Virus record (IMG/VR): IMGVR_UViG_3300047409_000459
Coordinates: 1-25,643 of that record
Reading direction: 5' to 3' (one strand)
DNA length: 25,643 nucleotides
Source: a virus
Position numbers and translations under genes: made by a program. Below are positions 7,381 through 16,089 of the stretch, in pieces. The number at the start of each line of letters is the position of its first letter. The first letter of the stretch is position 1. The notes beneath the pieces were generated by a model. It ran no database searches. It saw nothing but the letters and a program-made list of their open reading frames with translations, and was not told the origin of the DNA.

Positions 7381-8223
7381 CTACCTCGACGACGGCTTCA
7401 GCGCCGGAACGATCACCTGCGGGTGCTTCGCGAGCAGCGCCTTCAGCGACTTCATCCGCTTGGAATGCCCAGCCTCACCGAGCGCGATGGCGCGCAGATT
7501 CTCGTTCCGTGTGAAGTGCGCCAGCCACGGCTTGTTCCGGTTGTAGATCGGCTTCACGTTCGCCGCGTCGCCGTAGTAGAACTTCGCCAGCCGCGCCACC
7601 GAGTATTTGTTCGACGGCAGCGTCTTGATCGTCAGATTGACCGGCAGCTTCGACCGCGCCAGGCTCACCGCCACGTACTCGACGAAGGTCACGTGGGCGT
7701 ACAGCGCGTCCGGCTCGCCCATCCGTTCCTCCTGCCGCACCGACCGCAGCGTCACCTCCGACGAGATGCCCAGGTTGGCCGCGTTCACCGGCTGCTTCGT
7801 CGCGGCTACCGCCTTCACGATCTTCGGGTCGGCCATCGTCAGCACCATCGGCGTCAGCGACCGCGCGAGCCGCCGAAGCTCGTTCATGCGCGCCATCGGC
7901 GGCGCGAAGAACGGGTGCGTCGAGATGGCGTCGATGGGCGCCATCGGCCCCGCGTGCACCCGCGTGACGTACGTCTGGAGCGCCGTCGGCACGTCCGTGT
8001 AGAGGTAGTCCGCGAACATCGTGTCGAACTCGTAGGTGACAAGCTGCGGCGCCACCGGCCGCGAGTACCGCTTCCGGCCCAGCGTCGCGTACTCGCTCCA
8101 CTCCGCCGTGTATTCCCAGCCGAACGTCTCCATCGGCGCGCCCTGGAAGTAGAACGGCTGCGCGAGCAGACCCGGCGCCGTCCGCGGGGAGCGGGTCAGC
8201 ACGCACTCCATCGCCTGCGTCAC
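7381..8223 (-). CDS. LysM-domain baseplate protein, XkdP-like
   Basis: A 280-aa protein between tape measure and hub, the place of PBSX XkdP and functionally of T4 gp53. The C-terminal part (about 205-280) is LysM-like: NKYSVARLAKFYYGDAANVK followed by PIYNRNKPWL, matching the YGD and IY-x-x-N signature. The N-terminal portion is beta-rich and aromatic (FGWEYTAEWSEYATLGRKRY) and is not a known enzyme. Such proteins fasten the baseplate and may touch peptidoglycan. The GTG at 8223 overlaps the tape-measure stop (GTGA) and has a very strong ribosome site (AGGGGAGGTGATC) about five bases upstream. The ATG at 8211 is therefore less likely. Confidence 0.8.
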   Translation of the reverse strand: MTQAMECVLTRSPRTAPGLLAQPFYFQGAPMETFGWEYTAEWSEYATLGRKRYSRPVAPQLVTYEFDTMFADYLYTDVPTALQTYVTRVHAGPMAPIDAISTHPFFAPPMARMNELRRLARSLTPMVLTMADPKIVKAVAATKQPVNAANLGISSEVTLRSVRQEERMGEPDALYAHVTFVEYVAVSLARSKLPVNLTIKTLPSNKYSVARLAKFYYGDAANVKPIYNRNKPWLAHFTRNENLRAIALGEAGHSKRMKSLKALLAKHPQVIVPALKPSSR

Positions 8224-11200
8224 ACGATCACCTCCCCTTCGTCCACCAGGCCCATCGACTCCAGCCGCCGCGCGAACTGCTCGAACGCCGCCGCCACCTC
8301 GCGCTGCACATCGCCGCCGTGGTTCACGACCGTCCCGATGTGCACCGCAAACTGCGCGCCGCCCGGCCCCGACCCGCCGCCGCGCGTCACGTGCACCGTC
8401 TCGTCGCCCGACTCGCCGACCCCGATCAGCGTCGGCCGCCGCGCCTTGATCGTCCCACCACGGCCGTGCCAGCCGCCCCACGACACCCGCCCGCCGGTCG
8501 AGAAGCCAGCGCCCGCCGCCAACTGCTTGTTGATCCCCGCCGTCAGGCCGGTCGCGAACGTGTCCGCCGACGCCCCCTCCAGCAGGCCCGGGATGCCACC
8601 GAGCCGCGGCGATGGCGCCTGGAGCTTGTTCATCTGCATGAACGGCAAGCCGGGGTTCTTCGCGTGGTTCACCTTGAAGCCAGACCGGACGCCGCCCGCG
8701 AACCACCCCGCGCCGCCGTTCGGGTTCGCGGTGCTCGTGCCGAACGCCCGACCGTTCAGGATCATGTAGACGTGCGACGGCGACGCCACCACGTTCAGGC
8801 CATGCGGGTCGTAGCCCGGCGTGCCCCAGTTCATGAAGCTCGACGCCACCATTGGGCTACCCAGTAGACCAGCCGAGCCGAGCACCGCCGACGTAGCGCC
8901 CGAGCAGTCGAAGCCGGTGCCGATGGCGCCGCCGGACGAGTGCCGCGTACCGGACGACGGCACGCCGATCCGGCCGTGCCCGCCGCCCCACGCATACGGG
9001 TAGTGCATCGCGTCAATCGCCGTGGCCGCCCGGATCGCGCGCGCCAGCGGCGAGCCGCCTGTCATGCCGCCCGTCAGGTCGAGCGCCGGGTTCCGCGCCC
9101 TGCCCGGCACCCGCCCGCCGGTCGCCAGGCCCGGCAGGATGCCGTTCAAGTCCTCCTTGCCGCCGCCCGCAAAGTCGCCCTGGTGCGCGCGGTAGTACGC
9201 GAGCGCGTCCGCAATCTCCACGCCCGGGTTCGCGGGTCGCTCGAACCGGCGCGAGTAGGCGTCGATGGCCGCCGGGCCACGCAGCCCGCCGAGTCCCATC
9301 CCCGCCATCTGCCCGCCCGCGAACATCAGGTTCGTCATCGGGTCGAGGTACTGCTGCGCCGCCGCCACGCTGATGTTCCCGAGCGCCCCGCCGATGTGAA
9401 GCTGCGTCAGCCCGAAGCTCGTGCCGTTGTCGCCAATCGCGCCCGGGTTCAGGCCCGACTCGTGCCACATGATCCCGGCCCACGCCGCCGGGTCCAGGTC
9501 GTACTGCGACGCGACCTGACTGATCATCCCGGTCAGCCGACCGCCCGTCTGGAACCGCTGCGAGTGCGGCCGCCCCTCGCCCGCCACCTCGCGCCCCAGC
9601 GACGTGCCCGCGCCCGCCAGCATCCCGTCGATCCGCCGCTCCGTGTGCCGGTTGACGATCAACTCGCCCGGCGCCGCCATCGCCGCGCCGACCGGCACCG
9701 TGTCCATCAGCCCGCGGCCCGGGATGCGACCACCACGCGCATTCCGCGCCACGTCCCGCGCGTTGTTGAACCGGCCCGGCGTCGTCGAACTGGTGTTGTG
9801 CGAAGTCTCCATCCCGGCGACCAGCTTCCGAGCCTCCGCCACCGACAGGCCCATCGCCTGCAACGACGCCACCGCGTTCTTCTGGAGCGTCGTGAAGTCC
9901 GCGCTGCTCTCCTCCAGCATCGTCTCCGTCTCGGAAGTCATCGCCTTGCGGATCGTCGCCCAGCCCTGCCTGGTGCCGTCCGCGATCTTCCCGTTGACCT
10001 TCTTGATATCGAGATGGAGCGCGTCGTACTCGCCCAGGATCGCGCTCTTGGCGTCCGCCGTCGCCTTCTTCATCTTCGGGTTGGCCTTCTCGATGCTCTC
10101 GACCAACTGAAGGCCGATCCGGCCCGTCTTCCGCGCCGTCGTCGGGTCCCGCTCCATCTGCGCGGTCATGTGCTCCATCGTGATCTTCAGCGCCGCGGCC
10201 GCCTTCTTCGGGTCCAGGAACCGGCCCTGGGCGTCCGTCTTGCCCGCCAGGATGTCGAACCCCGCGCCAATCTCACCGACCGCCTTGTCGCGCTTCGCCC
10301 GGCGGCCCATCCGAGCATCCTGCTTCTCCTGCGCCTGCATCGTCGCCAGAATCTCGCGCCGGGTGTTCAACTCGGCCGTCAGGCCCGCGAGGAACGCCTG
10401 CGTCGCCTCGTTCGTCTTCGCGCCGCGCGTGCTCGTGATGTTCCGCTGCAACTTCTCAATCGACGCGATCTGCGACGCCTGCGCGCCCGCCGATTGGCCG
10501 CCTGTCGTCGCCCGCGCTAGCTGCTGCGAGTACGACTCGGTGTAGATCGGCGCCGTTGTCGCAACACGCCGCTGCCCGCCGAACCGGCCGACCGGCACGT
10601 ACTTGTAGCCCGTCGTGCGCGTCCCCTGCTGCACCGCATCGGCGCTCGTCGCGAGCTTCGTCAGAGCCTCGTCGCGCGTCACGTCCGCACCCTTGTATTG
10701 CGGGATCAGCCCGAACGACGCCCCCGTCGCCACCGCCGAACCGGTCTGCGCCGCCTGATTCCAGAACCCGCCCGTGCGCTTCGCGGAGTAGGCGTCGATG
10801 CCCGCCATCGCCAGTGTCAGCGGCAGCGCGAACTTGCCCGCCGCGCGCAATCCCAGCCCGGCGACCTTCCCGAACCGGCCCAGCCCGCCCGCCAGCCGCC
10901 CAGCGCCGCCCAGCGCCTCGCCCTCGGACATCAGCAACTCCGCCTGCGACAGCCCACCAGCCCCGCCGGGAGGACGCGGCCCACGCCGCCGGAACAGGCC
11001 CCGAAGGCCACCCATCCCGAGCAGGCCGCCGCCGCCGGGCACAGCCGAGGCGACACCCTGCGCCGCCGCCGCGCGCGTGGACGACGCGGTGACCAGCCCC
11101 CACGACCCCGCCAGCGCCCGCACCGCCGCCGTGGCCTTCAGGATCGGCCCGACGGCGAACGCCGCCACGATCAGCGTGCCCAACTGCGGAATCCGCCGCA

Positions 11201-12692
11201 CCAGCCCATTGATAATCATGAGCACGCCGTTCAGCAGCCGCAGCATCACCGTGATCGGCCCGATGCCGTTCTGCCCGAGCAGTTCCAGCGTCTGCGCGAA
11301 CGTCGAAAGCAACTGGATGGCCGTCGGCCCGAACGCCTTCATCATCGCCGTCAGCATCCGCTCCAACGGCGGCACGATGTCCCGCAGCGTCTTGACCATC
11401 GCCGCACCCGTCGTCTGCTGCCCGCCGATCCGCGCGAGCGCCTGCGACACGTCCTTCACCAGCCCGAACGTCTCCCGCAACGTGTCCCGCGTCGAAGCGA
11501 AGTACCGCCGCGTCGCCACCTGCCCACCGACCGACTGGAAGAACGTCTTCCAGCCATCCGTCGCCTTCACCGCCGACTTGTAAAGGTCGTCGCCCAGCGG
11601 CCGCGCCGCGTGCCCGATGGCGACCAGCACATCCCAGATGTTGTGCGCGATCCGCCCGAACTGCTCCAGCGTCGTCCGCGTCTGCGAGAACCACCGTGCC
11701 ATCCGGCCCGACTCGCGGCCCGCCCTCGCAGCCCCGTCAGCCCACTTCGTCCAACCGTAGATCGTCTTCGTCAGCCAGTTCGTGAACGGCTGTGCCGCCA
11801 TCGCCACGTGCCGGAGCGCGTCGATCAGGTTGATCAGCCCCTTGCCCATCCGGCTCACGATGGTGCCGCCCTGCCGCCCCAGCGACTCGAAGTCCGACAG
11901 GAACCCCGCACCCGTGAACCGCCGCGACGCCTGATCAGCAAGGTGCCCGAGCGTGCTGCCCATCATCGACAGCAGCCGGTTCACCATCGGCGCCGCCACC
12001 CGCAGCCGCTCCAGGCTCGCGTCCAGCCCCGCGAACAGACCCCGCTGCGCCGACCGGCGGAACTGATCCACCAGCGGCTTCCACGACTTCAGCGTCTCCG
12101 TGAACCGCCGCGCCTCCGGCGTCAGCCGCTTCAACGCCTGTGCGTTGCCGCCCATCGCCTTGCCGATGTCCGCGAACGCCAGCTTCACGGTGCCCATCGC
12201 CAGGCCCAGGCCCAGGAACGTCGCCGGTAACGCCCCGAGCACGCCGACCAGGTTCGTCAGCTTCGGCACCAGGCTCGTAACACCAGCCCCCAACGCCGCG
12301 ATGATCGGCACAAGCGACGTGAACCCGACGATCAGCGCCGGAATCTTCAGCAGGCCGAACACCTTCCCCAGCCCGCCGAACACCAGGATCATCTTCTTGC
12401 CGAACCGCTCCAGCGCCGTGTGCGTTTCGTTCGTCTTCCGCCGGTGCTTCTCCAACGAGCGGGTCTGCTCGTCCAGCACCTTCGTGGCGCTGCTCGTCGT
12501 CTTCGACAACTTCCCCATCTCGCGCTCCGCCGCGCTCATCTGAGCCAACTGCTTCTTCGCGCCCACCTCGTCGAGCGAGTGCCCGAGCTTCGTCACCGCC
12601 CGGTCGGTGCGCTCCGCTTCCTCCCTGATCTTGCGCAGCGTCGTGCTCGCGCGGTCGCGCAGGACGAACGCGCCCTCCACAGTCACGGCCAC
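8220..12692 (-). CDS. Tape measure protein with transglycosylase and NlpC/P60 domains
   Basis: A 1490-aa protein, the longest gene in the window, which sets tail length and passes through the tube. Residues 1-90 are charged coiled coil. Hydrophobic stretches occur at about 105-180 and 480-530. Two wall-degrading domains sit near the C-terminus. The first is a lysozyme/SLT-like domain around 1065-1180 with WHESGLNP (probable catalytic E1078) and SFGLTQLHIG. The second is an NlpC/P60 domain around 1235-1350 with YPYAWGGGHG, FDCSG (C1263) and SHVYMIL (H1307). They probably open peptidoglycan during DNA entry. The GTG at 12692 is chosen because it follows GAGGGGG and continues the conserved N-terminus; a GTG at 12686 is possible. 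It lies just after the frameshifted chaperone, as in most tailed phages. Confidence 0.95.
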   Translation of the reverse strand: MAVTVEGAFVLRDRASTTLRKIREEAERTDRAVTKLGHSLDEVGAKKQLAQMSAAEREMGKLSKTTSSATKVLDEQTRSLEKHRRKTNETHTALERFGKKMILVFGGLGKVFGLLKIPALIVGFTSLVPIIAALGAGVTSLVPKLTNLVGVLGALPATFLGLGLAMGTVKLAFADIGKAMGGNAQALKRLTPEARRFTETLKSWKPLVDQFRRSAQRGLFAGLDASLERLRVAAPMVNRLLSMMGSTLGHLADQASRRFTGAGFLSDFESLGRQGGTIVSRMGKGLINLIDALRHVAMAAQPFTNWLTKTIYGWTKWADGAARAGRESGRMARWFSQTRTTLEQFGRIAHNIWDVLVAIGHAARPLGDDLYKSAVKATDGWKTFFQSVGGQVATRRYFASTRDTLRETFGLVKDVSQALARIGGQQTTGAAMVKTLRDIVPPLERMLTAMMKAFGPTAIQLLSTFAQTLELLGQNGIGPITVMLRLLNGVLMIINGLVRRIPQLGTLIVAAFAVGPILKATAAVRALAGSWGLVTASSTRAAAAQGVASAVPGGGGLLGMGGLRGLFRRRGPRPPGGAGGLSQAELLMSEGEALGGAGRLAGGLGRFGKVAGLGLRAAGKFALPLTLAMAGIDAYSAKRTGGFWNQAAQTGSAVATGASFGLIPQYKGADVTRDEALTKLATSADAVQQGTRTTGYKYVPVGRFGGQRRVATTAPIYTESYSQQLARATTGGQSAGAQASQIASIEKLQRNITSTRGAKTNEATQAFLAGLTAELNTRREILATMQAQEKQDARMGRRAKRDKAVGEIGAGFDILAGKTDAQGRFLDPKKAAAALKITMEHMTAQMERDPTTARKTGRIGLQLVESIEKANPKMKKATADAKSAILGEYDALHLDIKKVNGKIADGTRQGWATIRKAMTSETETMLEESSADFTTLQKNAVASLQAMGLSVAEARKLVAGMETSHNTSSTTPGRFNNARDVARNARGGRIPGRGLMDTVPVGAAMAAPGELIVNRHTERRIDGMLAGAGTSLGREVAGEGRPHSQRFQTGGRLTGMISQVASQYDLDPAAWAGIMWHESGLNPGAIGDNGTSFGLTQLHIGGALGNISVAAAQQYLDPMTNLMFAGGQMAGMGLGGLRGPAAIDAYSRRFERPANPGVEIADALAYYRAHQGDFAGGGKEDLNGILPGLATGGRVPGRARNPALDLTGGMTGGSPLARAIRAATAIDAMHYPYAWGGGHGRIGVPSSGTRHSSGGAIGTGFDCSGATSAVLGSAGLLGSPMVASSFMNWGTPGYDPHGLNVVASPSHVYMILNGRAFGTSTANPNGGAGWFAGGVRSGFKVNHAKNPGLPFMQMNKLQAPSPRLGGIPGLLEGASADTFATGLTAGINKQLAAGAGFSTGGRVSWGGWHGRGGTIKARRPTLIGVGESGDETVHVTRGGGSGPGGAQFAVHIGTVVNHGGDVQREVAAAFEQFARRLESMGLVDEGEVIV

Positions 12693-12699
12693 CTAGCCA

Positions 12700-13517
12700 T
12701 CACCCCCTCGCGGCGGCCTTCTGGCTCGTCTTGGCGCCCGCCAGCGCGAGCGCGTCCTCCTCGGCCTTCGCGGCGAAGGCGTAGACCAGCAGGCGGACGC
12801 GGCGGCGCGACGGCGGCAGGTGTACCCGGTCGGCCTGCCCGCCGCCGAGTGGCCGGTAGTCGTCGTCCAGGTCGTGGTAGAGCCGGAAGGGATCGTGCCC
12901 CCCGTGCTTCCACGACAGGTACAGATACCGGGCCTCGCCACGTCCGCCGCTCAGTCTTTTCCCGCTTCGATGGCCTTCACGTCGGCGTCGTCGAAGCCCG
13001 ACAGCGACATCACGTTCACGGACAGCCGCGCGATCAGGCCCGGCTGCTTCCGGAACCGCCACTTCAGGACTTGCACCCGCGCCCACAGCGGATCGCCGAT
13101 GGAGTCGTTGATCCCCTTCTGCTTCGCGACCGTAGCCAGGTCCGGACTGACCATCGACGCCGCCACGATCCGCGCGTTCGTCTCGTTCGAGTCCGGCTCT
13201 GTGTTGCGACCCCGCCGCCGACCGCTCAGGTCGCCCGACTCGATGCGGGTAATCTCGTCCGCCTCCAGCGCCCGCAGCCGCACCACGATGGCCTGCGGCT
13301 TCTCGTCCGTGCCGACGTTCACCGTGTACGACCGCTCGATCACCGGGTCCTCGTCGTCGAGGAACCACGCCAGCGCGTCGTTCTCCAGTTGCGCCTTCTC
13401 GTCGTCGTCGCCGGTGACCTTCCCGTCTGCGACAAGCTCCATCGCCTGCCGCGCCGTCCGCTCGCCCTTGGGCTTCGCGTCCGGGGGGGTCGTCTCCGGC
13501 TCTGCCGTGCCTGCCAT
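12700..13517 (-). CDS. Tail assembly chaperone, -1 frameshift fusion
   Basis: The long form of the chaperone, equivalent to lambda gpGT. Ribosomes slipping back one base at GGGAAAA (12963-12957) leave the first frame after Lys187 and enter a frame that stays open for 85 codons to TGA 12702-12700. This gives 272 aa. The extension starts RLSGGRGEARYLYLSWKH and continues with aromatic and acidic protein-like sequence (HDLDDDYRPLG), ending in an Ala/Lys-rich helix. The extension has no start of its own with a ribosome site and fills the gap to the tape measure, which begins eight bases later. In lambda the T extension contacts the tape measure and tube subunits; the same role is inferred here. 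Confidence 0.85.
12951..13517 (-). CDS. Tail assembly chaperone, short form
   Basis: A 188-aa product of normal termination at TGA 12953-12951. It corresponds to lambda gpG or PBSX XkdN and coats the tape measure during tail assembly. It is acidic at the N-terminus (GDDDEKAQLENDALAWFLDD) and has a charged middle (RLRALEADEITRIESGD). Asp/Glu-rich, it contains no catalytic motif. The ATG at 13517 has a perfect AGGAGG six bases upstream. Its position between tube and tape measure and the slippery sequence five codons from the end identify it. The same start also gives the longer frameshift product described separately. Confidence 0.88.
   Translation of the reverse strand: MAGTAEPETTPPDAKPKGERTARQAMELVADGKVTGDDDEKAQLENDALAWFLDDEDPVIERSYTVNVGTDEKPQAIVVRLRALEADEITRIESGDLSGRRRGRNTEPDSNETNARIVAASMVSPDLATVAKQKGINDSIGDPLWARVQVLKWRFRKQPGLIARLSVNVMSLSGFDDADVKAIEAGKD
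12957..12963 (-). other. Programmed -1 ribosomal frameshift site GGGAAAA
   Basis: On the minus strand the heptamer reads G-GGA-AAA in the chaperone frame, the X-XXY-YYZ arrangement for -1 slippage. It is very close to the lambda G/T site GGGAAAG. Slippage joins Lys187 to Arg of the overlapping open frame, and the zero-frame stop TGA lies one codon downstream. No clear downstream pseudoknot was found by eye. Confidence 0.85.
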
Positions 13518-13613
13518 GCCGCCTCCTAGCGGTAGTGGGTTCGGCGCGGATCACGCATAACGGCTGCCCCCGCGGGACTGCCGATAGAGGCTCACGCGCC
13601 TCTCGCAACACAG

Positions 13614-13805
13614 CTACGCCGCGCCGCGATCCTTGCGCCCGATCCGCCGCACCGGCGGGCCGGGGTCGAAGCTGTCGTCCGCGGCCGCACACTCGACCTC
13701 GATGCGGCCCATCTCTGCGAGCAGGTCGCGCTGACCGTGCGATCCCTTCTCCACGATCACGGCTTTCAGCCGTACCCACGCTCGCTCGTAGTCGATCACC
13801 GCCAC
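13614..13805 (-). CDS. Small hypothetical tail-region protein
   Basis: A 63-aa protein between tube and chaperone genes. It reads MAVIDYERAWVRLKAVIVEK, then SHGQRDLLAEMGRIEVEC, and ends with a basic Arg/Lys/Asp tail. It is predicted to be mostly helical. Similar short proteins beginning YERAWxRLK occur at this place in other actinophages, to my recollection, but no function is known. The GTG at 13805 follows the tube stop by three bases (TAG CTC GTG), so it is translated from the same message. Codon pattern and position favour a real gene over a shadow. A 96-base gap follows, with a weak six-base-pair hairpin at 13586-13603 before the chaperone ribosome site. Confidence 0.7.
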   Translation of the reverse strand: MAVIDYERAWVRLKAVIVEKGSHGQRDLLAEMGRIEVECAAADDSFDPGPPVRRIGRKDRGAA

Positions 13806-13808
13806 GAG

Positions 13809-14336
13809 CTAGCCGCCGGTGGTCGCCAGCGACGTAGCGGTCGGAACGCCCTGCGGGTCGAGGTTCGCCTTGAACGCCTCCAGGTAGTCCTCGTCCTCCC
13901 ACGTCAGCGGGAACTCGCGCTCCACCAGGTCATCGCCGATGGAGAAGCCGATGGGCAGCCGCCAGATCAGGCAGCCGTCCAGCCTGATCTTCTCGATGCC
14001 GAGCGCGTCCGGGTCGTCGTACTCCAGTTCCAGCGAGAACGGCGCCATCGGAATCCGCGTCGAGCGCGACCGCCGCGACTTGATGAAGTTGAACACCTCC
14101 ATCTCCCACTTGGTGTCCATCTTCTGGATGCGGATGGTGCCCTCCCGAGTCTCACGACCCGGCTTGTGGCCCATCCGCGCCGTGCCCACCAGGGGCACGT
14201 CGATGCGGGCGATTTCGATGGCGCCCGACACCTCGATTGCATCGCTCAGGGCCGTGTGCCCGAGCACGGGGTCGAGTCGGTAGGCCAGCCCGTACAGGCC
14301 GGAGAACCGAAGCAGCCCCTCAGCGGTCGATGCCAT
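13809..14336 (-). CDS. Tail tube protein, XkdM-like
   Basis: A 175-aa protein immediately after the sheath gene, matching the tube-protein slot and the XkdM (DUF2001) style. It forms the inner tube through which DNA passes. The sequence alternates beta strands: VSGAIEIARIDVPLVGTARM, a GREGT-like region (GRETREGTIRIQKMD), and SLELEYDDPDALGIEKIRLD. A terminal region has PIGFSIGDDLVEREFPLTWE, the usual GDxVEREFPFT-like closing strand of the tube fold. The ATG at 14336 has GGAGG six bases upstream. Sheath before it and chaperone after it make the call firm, although sequence similarity to PBSX itself looks modest. Confidence 0.85.
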   Translation of the reverse strand: MASTAEGLLRFSGLYGLAYRLDPVLGHTALSDAIEVSGAIEIARIDVPLVGTARMGHKPGRETREGTIRIQKMDTKWEMEVFNFIKSRRSRSTRIPMAPFSLELEYDDPDALGIEKIRLDGCLIWRLPIGFSIGDDLVEREFPLTWEDEDYLEAFKANLDPQGVPTATSLATTGG

Positions 14337-14361
14337 CCGTACCTCCGTGTTGTCAGGCGCT

Positions 14362-15813
14362 TTACGCGACCTGGATGGTGAAGAACACCTGCTCGACCGA
14401 GCGGCCGAAGCCGAGTCCGACCAGGACGGCCACGTACTCGTCGGTGTCGCTCGGCGTCGGGTTCGGGTCGATCACGCACGTGAACCCCGGCTGAATCACG
14501 CCCAGGTCCACACGTCGCTGGCAGCGCGCGCGCGTCTCGCCCACGACGTACTGCCGCGTCTTGTCGCTCACGGCGTTGCGGCCGATGATGTTCGCGTCCG
14601 ACCAGTCGGCCAGTTCCATCTGAAGGCCCTGCATGGTGCGGACGTACTTCGGGTTGCGGTAGATCAGGTACGGCTTCTGCGCGTTCGTCTTCGCGACGTA
14701 CGTGGTCAGCGCCTTCTCGATCCGCACCGGCGCGTCCGGGTTCGAGTCCCGGCCGAGCACCATCACGCCCGCGTCGAACGCGGTCAGGATGTCCGACGCC
14801 GACGCACCGACGACCGGCACGACCCCCTGGAGCCGGGCATAGGTCATCGACTGCGCCTCGCCCTTCGCGGCCATGATCCCCGCGATCCGCGGCGCCAACT
14901 GCGACGTGGACAGCACGCCCAGCGTCTCGTCCCGCACCGACCCCAGCCCGACGGTGACGATGTTCTCCGACGCCGCCGCCACGGCGCGCGAGACGGCCGT
15001 CGCGATCAACTCGTTCGCCAGGCCGCCCAGCACCGTGATGAACCGCTTGCCGTTCGCGTTCCAGTTCTCGCTCCAGGACCGCAGCGACGCGGTGATGCTC
15101 ACGTCCGTCAGGTCCTCGAATGCCAGCACCCCGAACCGCTGCGAGTCGAACGCCGCCATCGCCGCCAGGTAGTCGGCCGCCAGCAGCGTCGTGCCGTCAG
15201 CGCCGCCCGAGAACGACTGGTTCGACACGATCCCGAGCGCCACGCCGGTGATCGTCTGCGTGGCCGTGACCCACAGCGACGCGGCGTTGATCTGATTCGC
15301 CAGGTCGGCCACGTTCGTGTCCGCGAACGTGTACCGCTCCACCTCGACGCCGCCGACGTACAGGATCAGGTCCGTCTTGGTCGCGTCCGAGGCGGTGTCC
15401 TGCGTGGTCACGGTCAGGTTGTTGCCGTACGACCCGTCCGACTTCGCCGTCAGCGTGATCGCCACGGCCGGGGTCGTGTTCGACAGCGGCCTCGTCGCCT
15501 TCGCGCCCGCCGCGCCGACCATCCGGAACGCGAGCACCTGCCCCGCGCCGCCGCGGCCCTCCAGGCCCTCCCCGGTGAACGCCTGCATCACCGCCTTGAA
15601 TCCAGCCGTCGTCTCCGTCGGGCCGAAGAACGACTTGAAGTCGGCCAGGTTGCGTAGCGACACCACCGACTCCGAAGGCCCCCAGTCGTGCGTGAAGCCG
15701 AGAGCAACCACCGACCCGATGCCGACCGGCACCGTCGTCGCGGGCGACGCCTCGAAGTTCACGTACGTCCCCGGGAGCTTGGGCCGCGCGCTCTTGCTGA
15801 ACTGTCCAGGCAC
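14362..15813 (-). CDS. Contractile tail sheath protein, XkdK-like
   Basis: A 483-aa sheath subunit whose presence shows that the tail contracts. The N-terminus PGTYVNFEASPATTVPVGIG is the typical start of sheath proteins. A beta-rich inserted domain at about 115-190 (VAITLTAKSDGSYGNNLTV, LYVGGVEVERYTF) is followed by the conserved helical core (SFSGGADGTTLLAADYLAAM). Late family signs are DAGVMVLGRDSN, VRIEKALTTYVA and the C-terminal tube-binding domain with GETRARCQRRVDLGVI. The GTG at 15813 sits six bases after GGAGGGG, so the start is well supported. The tube gene follows after a 25-base gap with its own ribosome site. Confidence 0.95.
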   Translation of the reverse strand: MPGQFSKSARPKLPGTYVNFEASPATTVPVGIGSVVALGFTHDWGPSESVVSLRNLADFKSFFGPTETTAGFKAVMQAFTGEGLEGRGGAGQVLAFRMVGAAGAKATRPLSNTTPAVAITLTAKSDGSYGNNLTVTTQDTASDATKTDLILYVGGVEVERYTFADTNVADLANQINAASLWVTATQTITGVALGIVSNQSFSGGADGTTLLAADYLAAMAAFDSQRFGVLAFEDLTDVSITASLRSWSENWNANGKRFITVLGGLANELIATAVSRAVAAASENIVTVGLGSVRDETLGVLSTSQLAPRIAGIMAAKGEAQSMTYARLQGVVPVVGASASDILTAFDAGVMVLGRDSNPDAPVRIEKALTTYVAKTNAQKPYLIYRNPKYVRTMQGLQMELADWSDANIIGRNAVSDKTRQYVVGETRARCQRRVDLGVIQPGFTCVIDPNPTPSDTDEYVAVLVGLGFGRSVEQVFFTIQVA

Positions 15814-15816
15814 CGG

Positions 15817-16080
15817 TTACCCCTCCTCGCCCGCGTCTTCGCCGCTCGGCGGAATCTCGTGCTTCAGCCACGCCTTGACCGCGGCCTTCGCGTCCTTGAC
15901 GGTCATGTCGGTCGTGTCGTCGCTCAACGCCCCGGCCGCAACGTGCGACTCGCAGCCCAGGAACGCAGGCGCCTCCGCGATCAGCCGCTCACGCGAATAC
16001 GACGGCGGCCCCTCGGCCTCCGGGGCCTCGCGCGTGCGCCGCGGCGTGCGGCCTTCGCTGGCGGTGTCGTCGTCGGCCAC
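15817..16080 (-). CDS. Hypothetical protein before the sheath
   Basis: An 87-aa acidic protein between the tail-completion and sheath genes. The N-terminal 30 residues are charged and probably disordered. The core YSRERLIAEAPAFLGCESHV, then a GALS turn and TVKDAKAAVKAWLKHE, suggests a small helical fold, and the end is Glu/Gly-rich. Proteins with a similar core sit at this spot in some actinobacterial contractile phages, but I know of no function. The GTG at 16080 is supported by AGGAGG five bases upstream. It ends three bases before the sheath GTG, so the two are probably co-translated. It might be a small assembly factor; this is not shown by the sequence. Confidence 0.75.
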   Translation of the reverse strand: MADDDTASEGRTPRRTREAPEAEGPPSYSRERLIAEAPAFLGCESHVAAGALSDDTTDMTVKDAKAAVKAWLKHEIPPSGEDAGEEG

Positions 16081-16089
16081 GCTAGCCTC

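Noticed and set aside
12683-12700. ATG at 12700 as an alternative start for the tape measure
   Set aside because: It opens a five-codon frame (MARWP, then stop), not the tape-measure frame.
13601-13612. Recurring TCGCAACAC motif in several gaps (13603, 21901, 25170)
   Set aside because: The same string also occurs inside genes (for example 4213, 18028, 22410), so it is not a gap-specific signal.
13530-13902. Minus-strand frame running from 13902 into the chaperone extension as a 400-codon gene
   Set aside because: Its first part overlaps the tube, small and chaperone genes in another frame with Gly/Arg-rich sequence. Only the last 85 codons are real, reached by frameshift.
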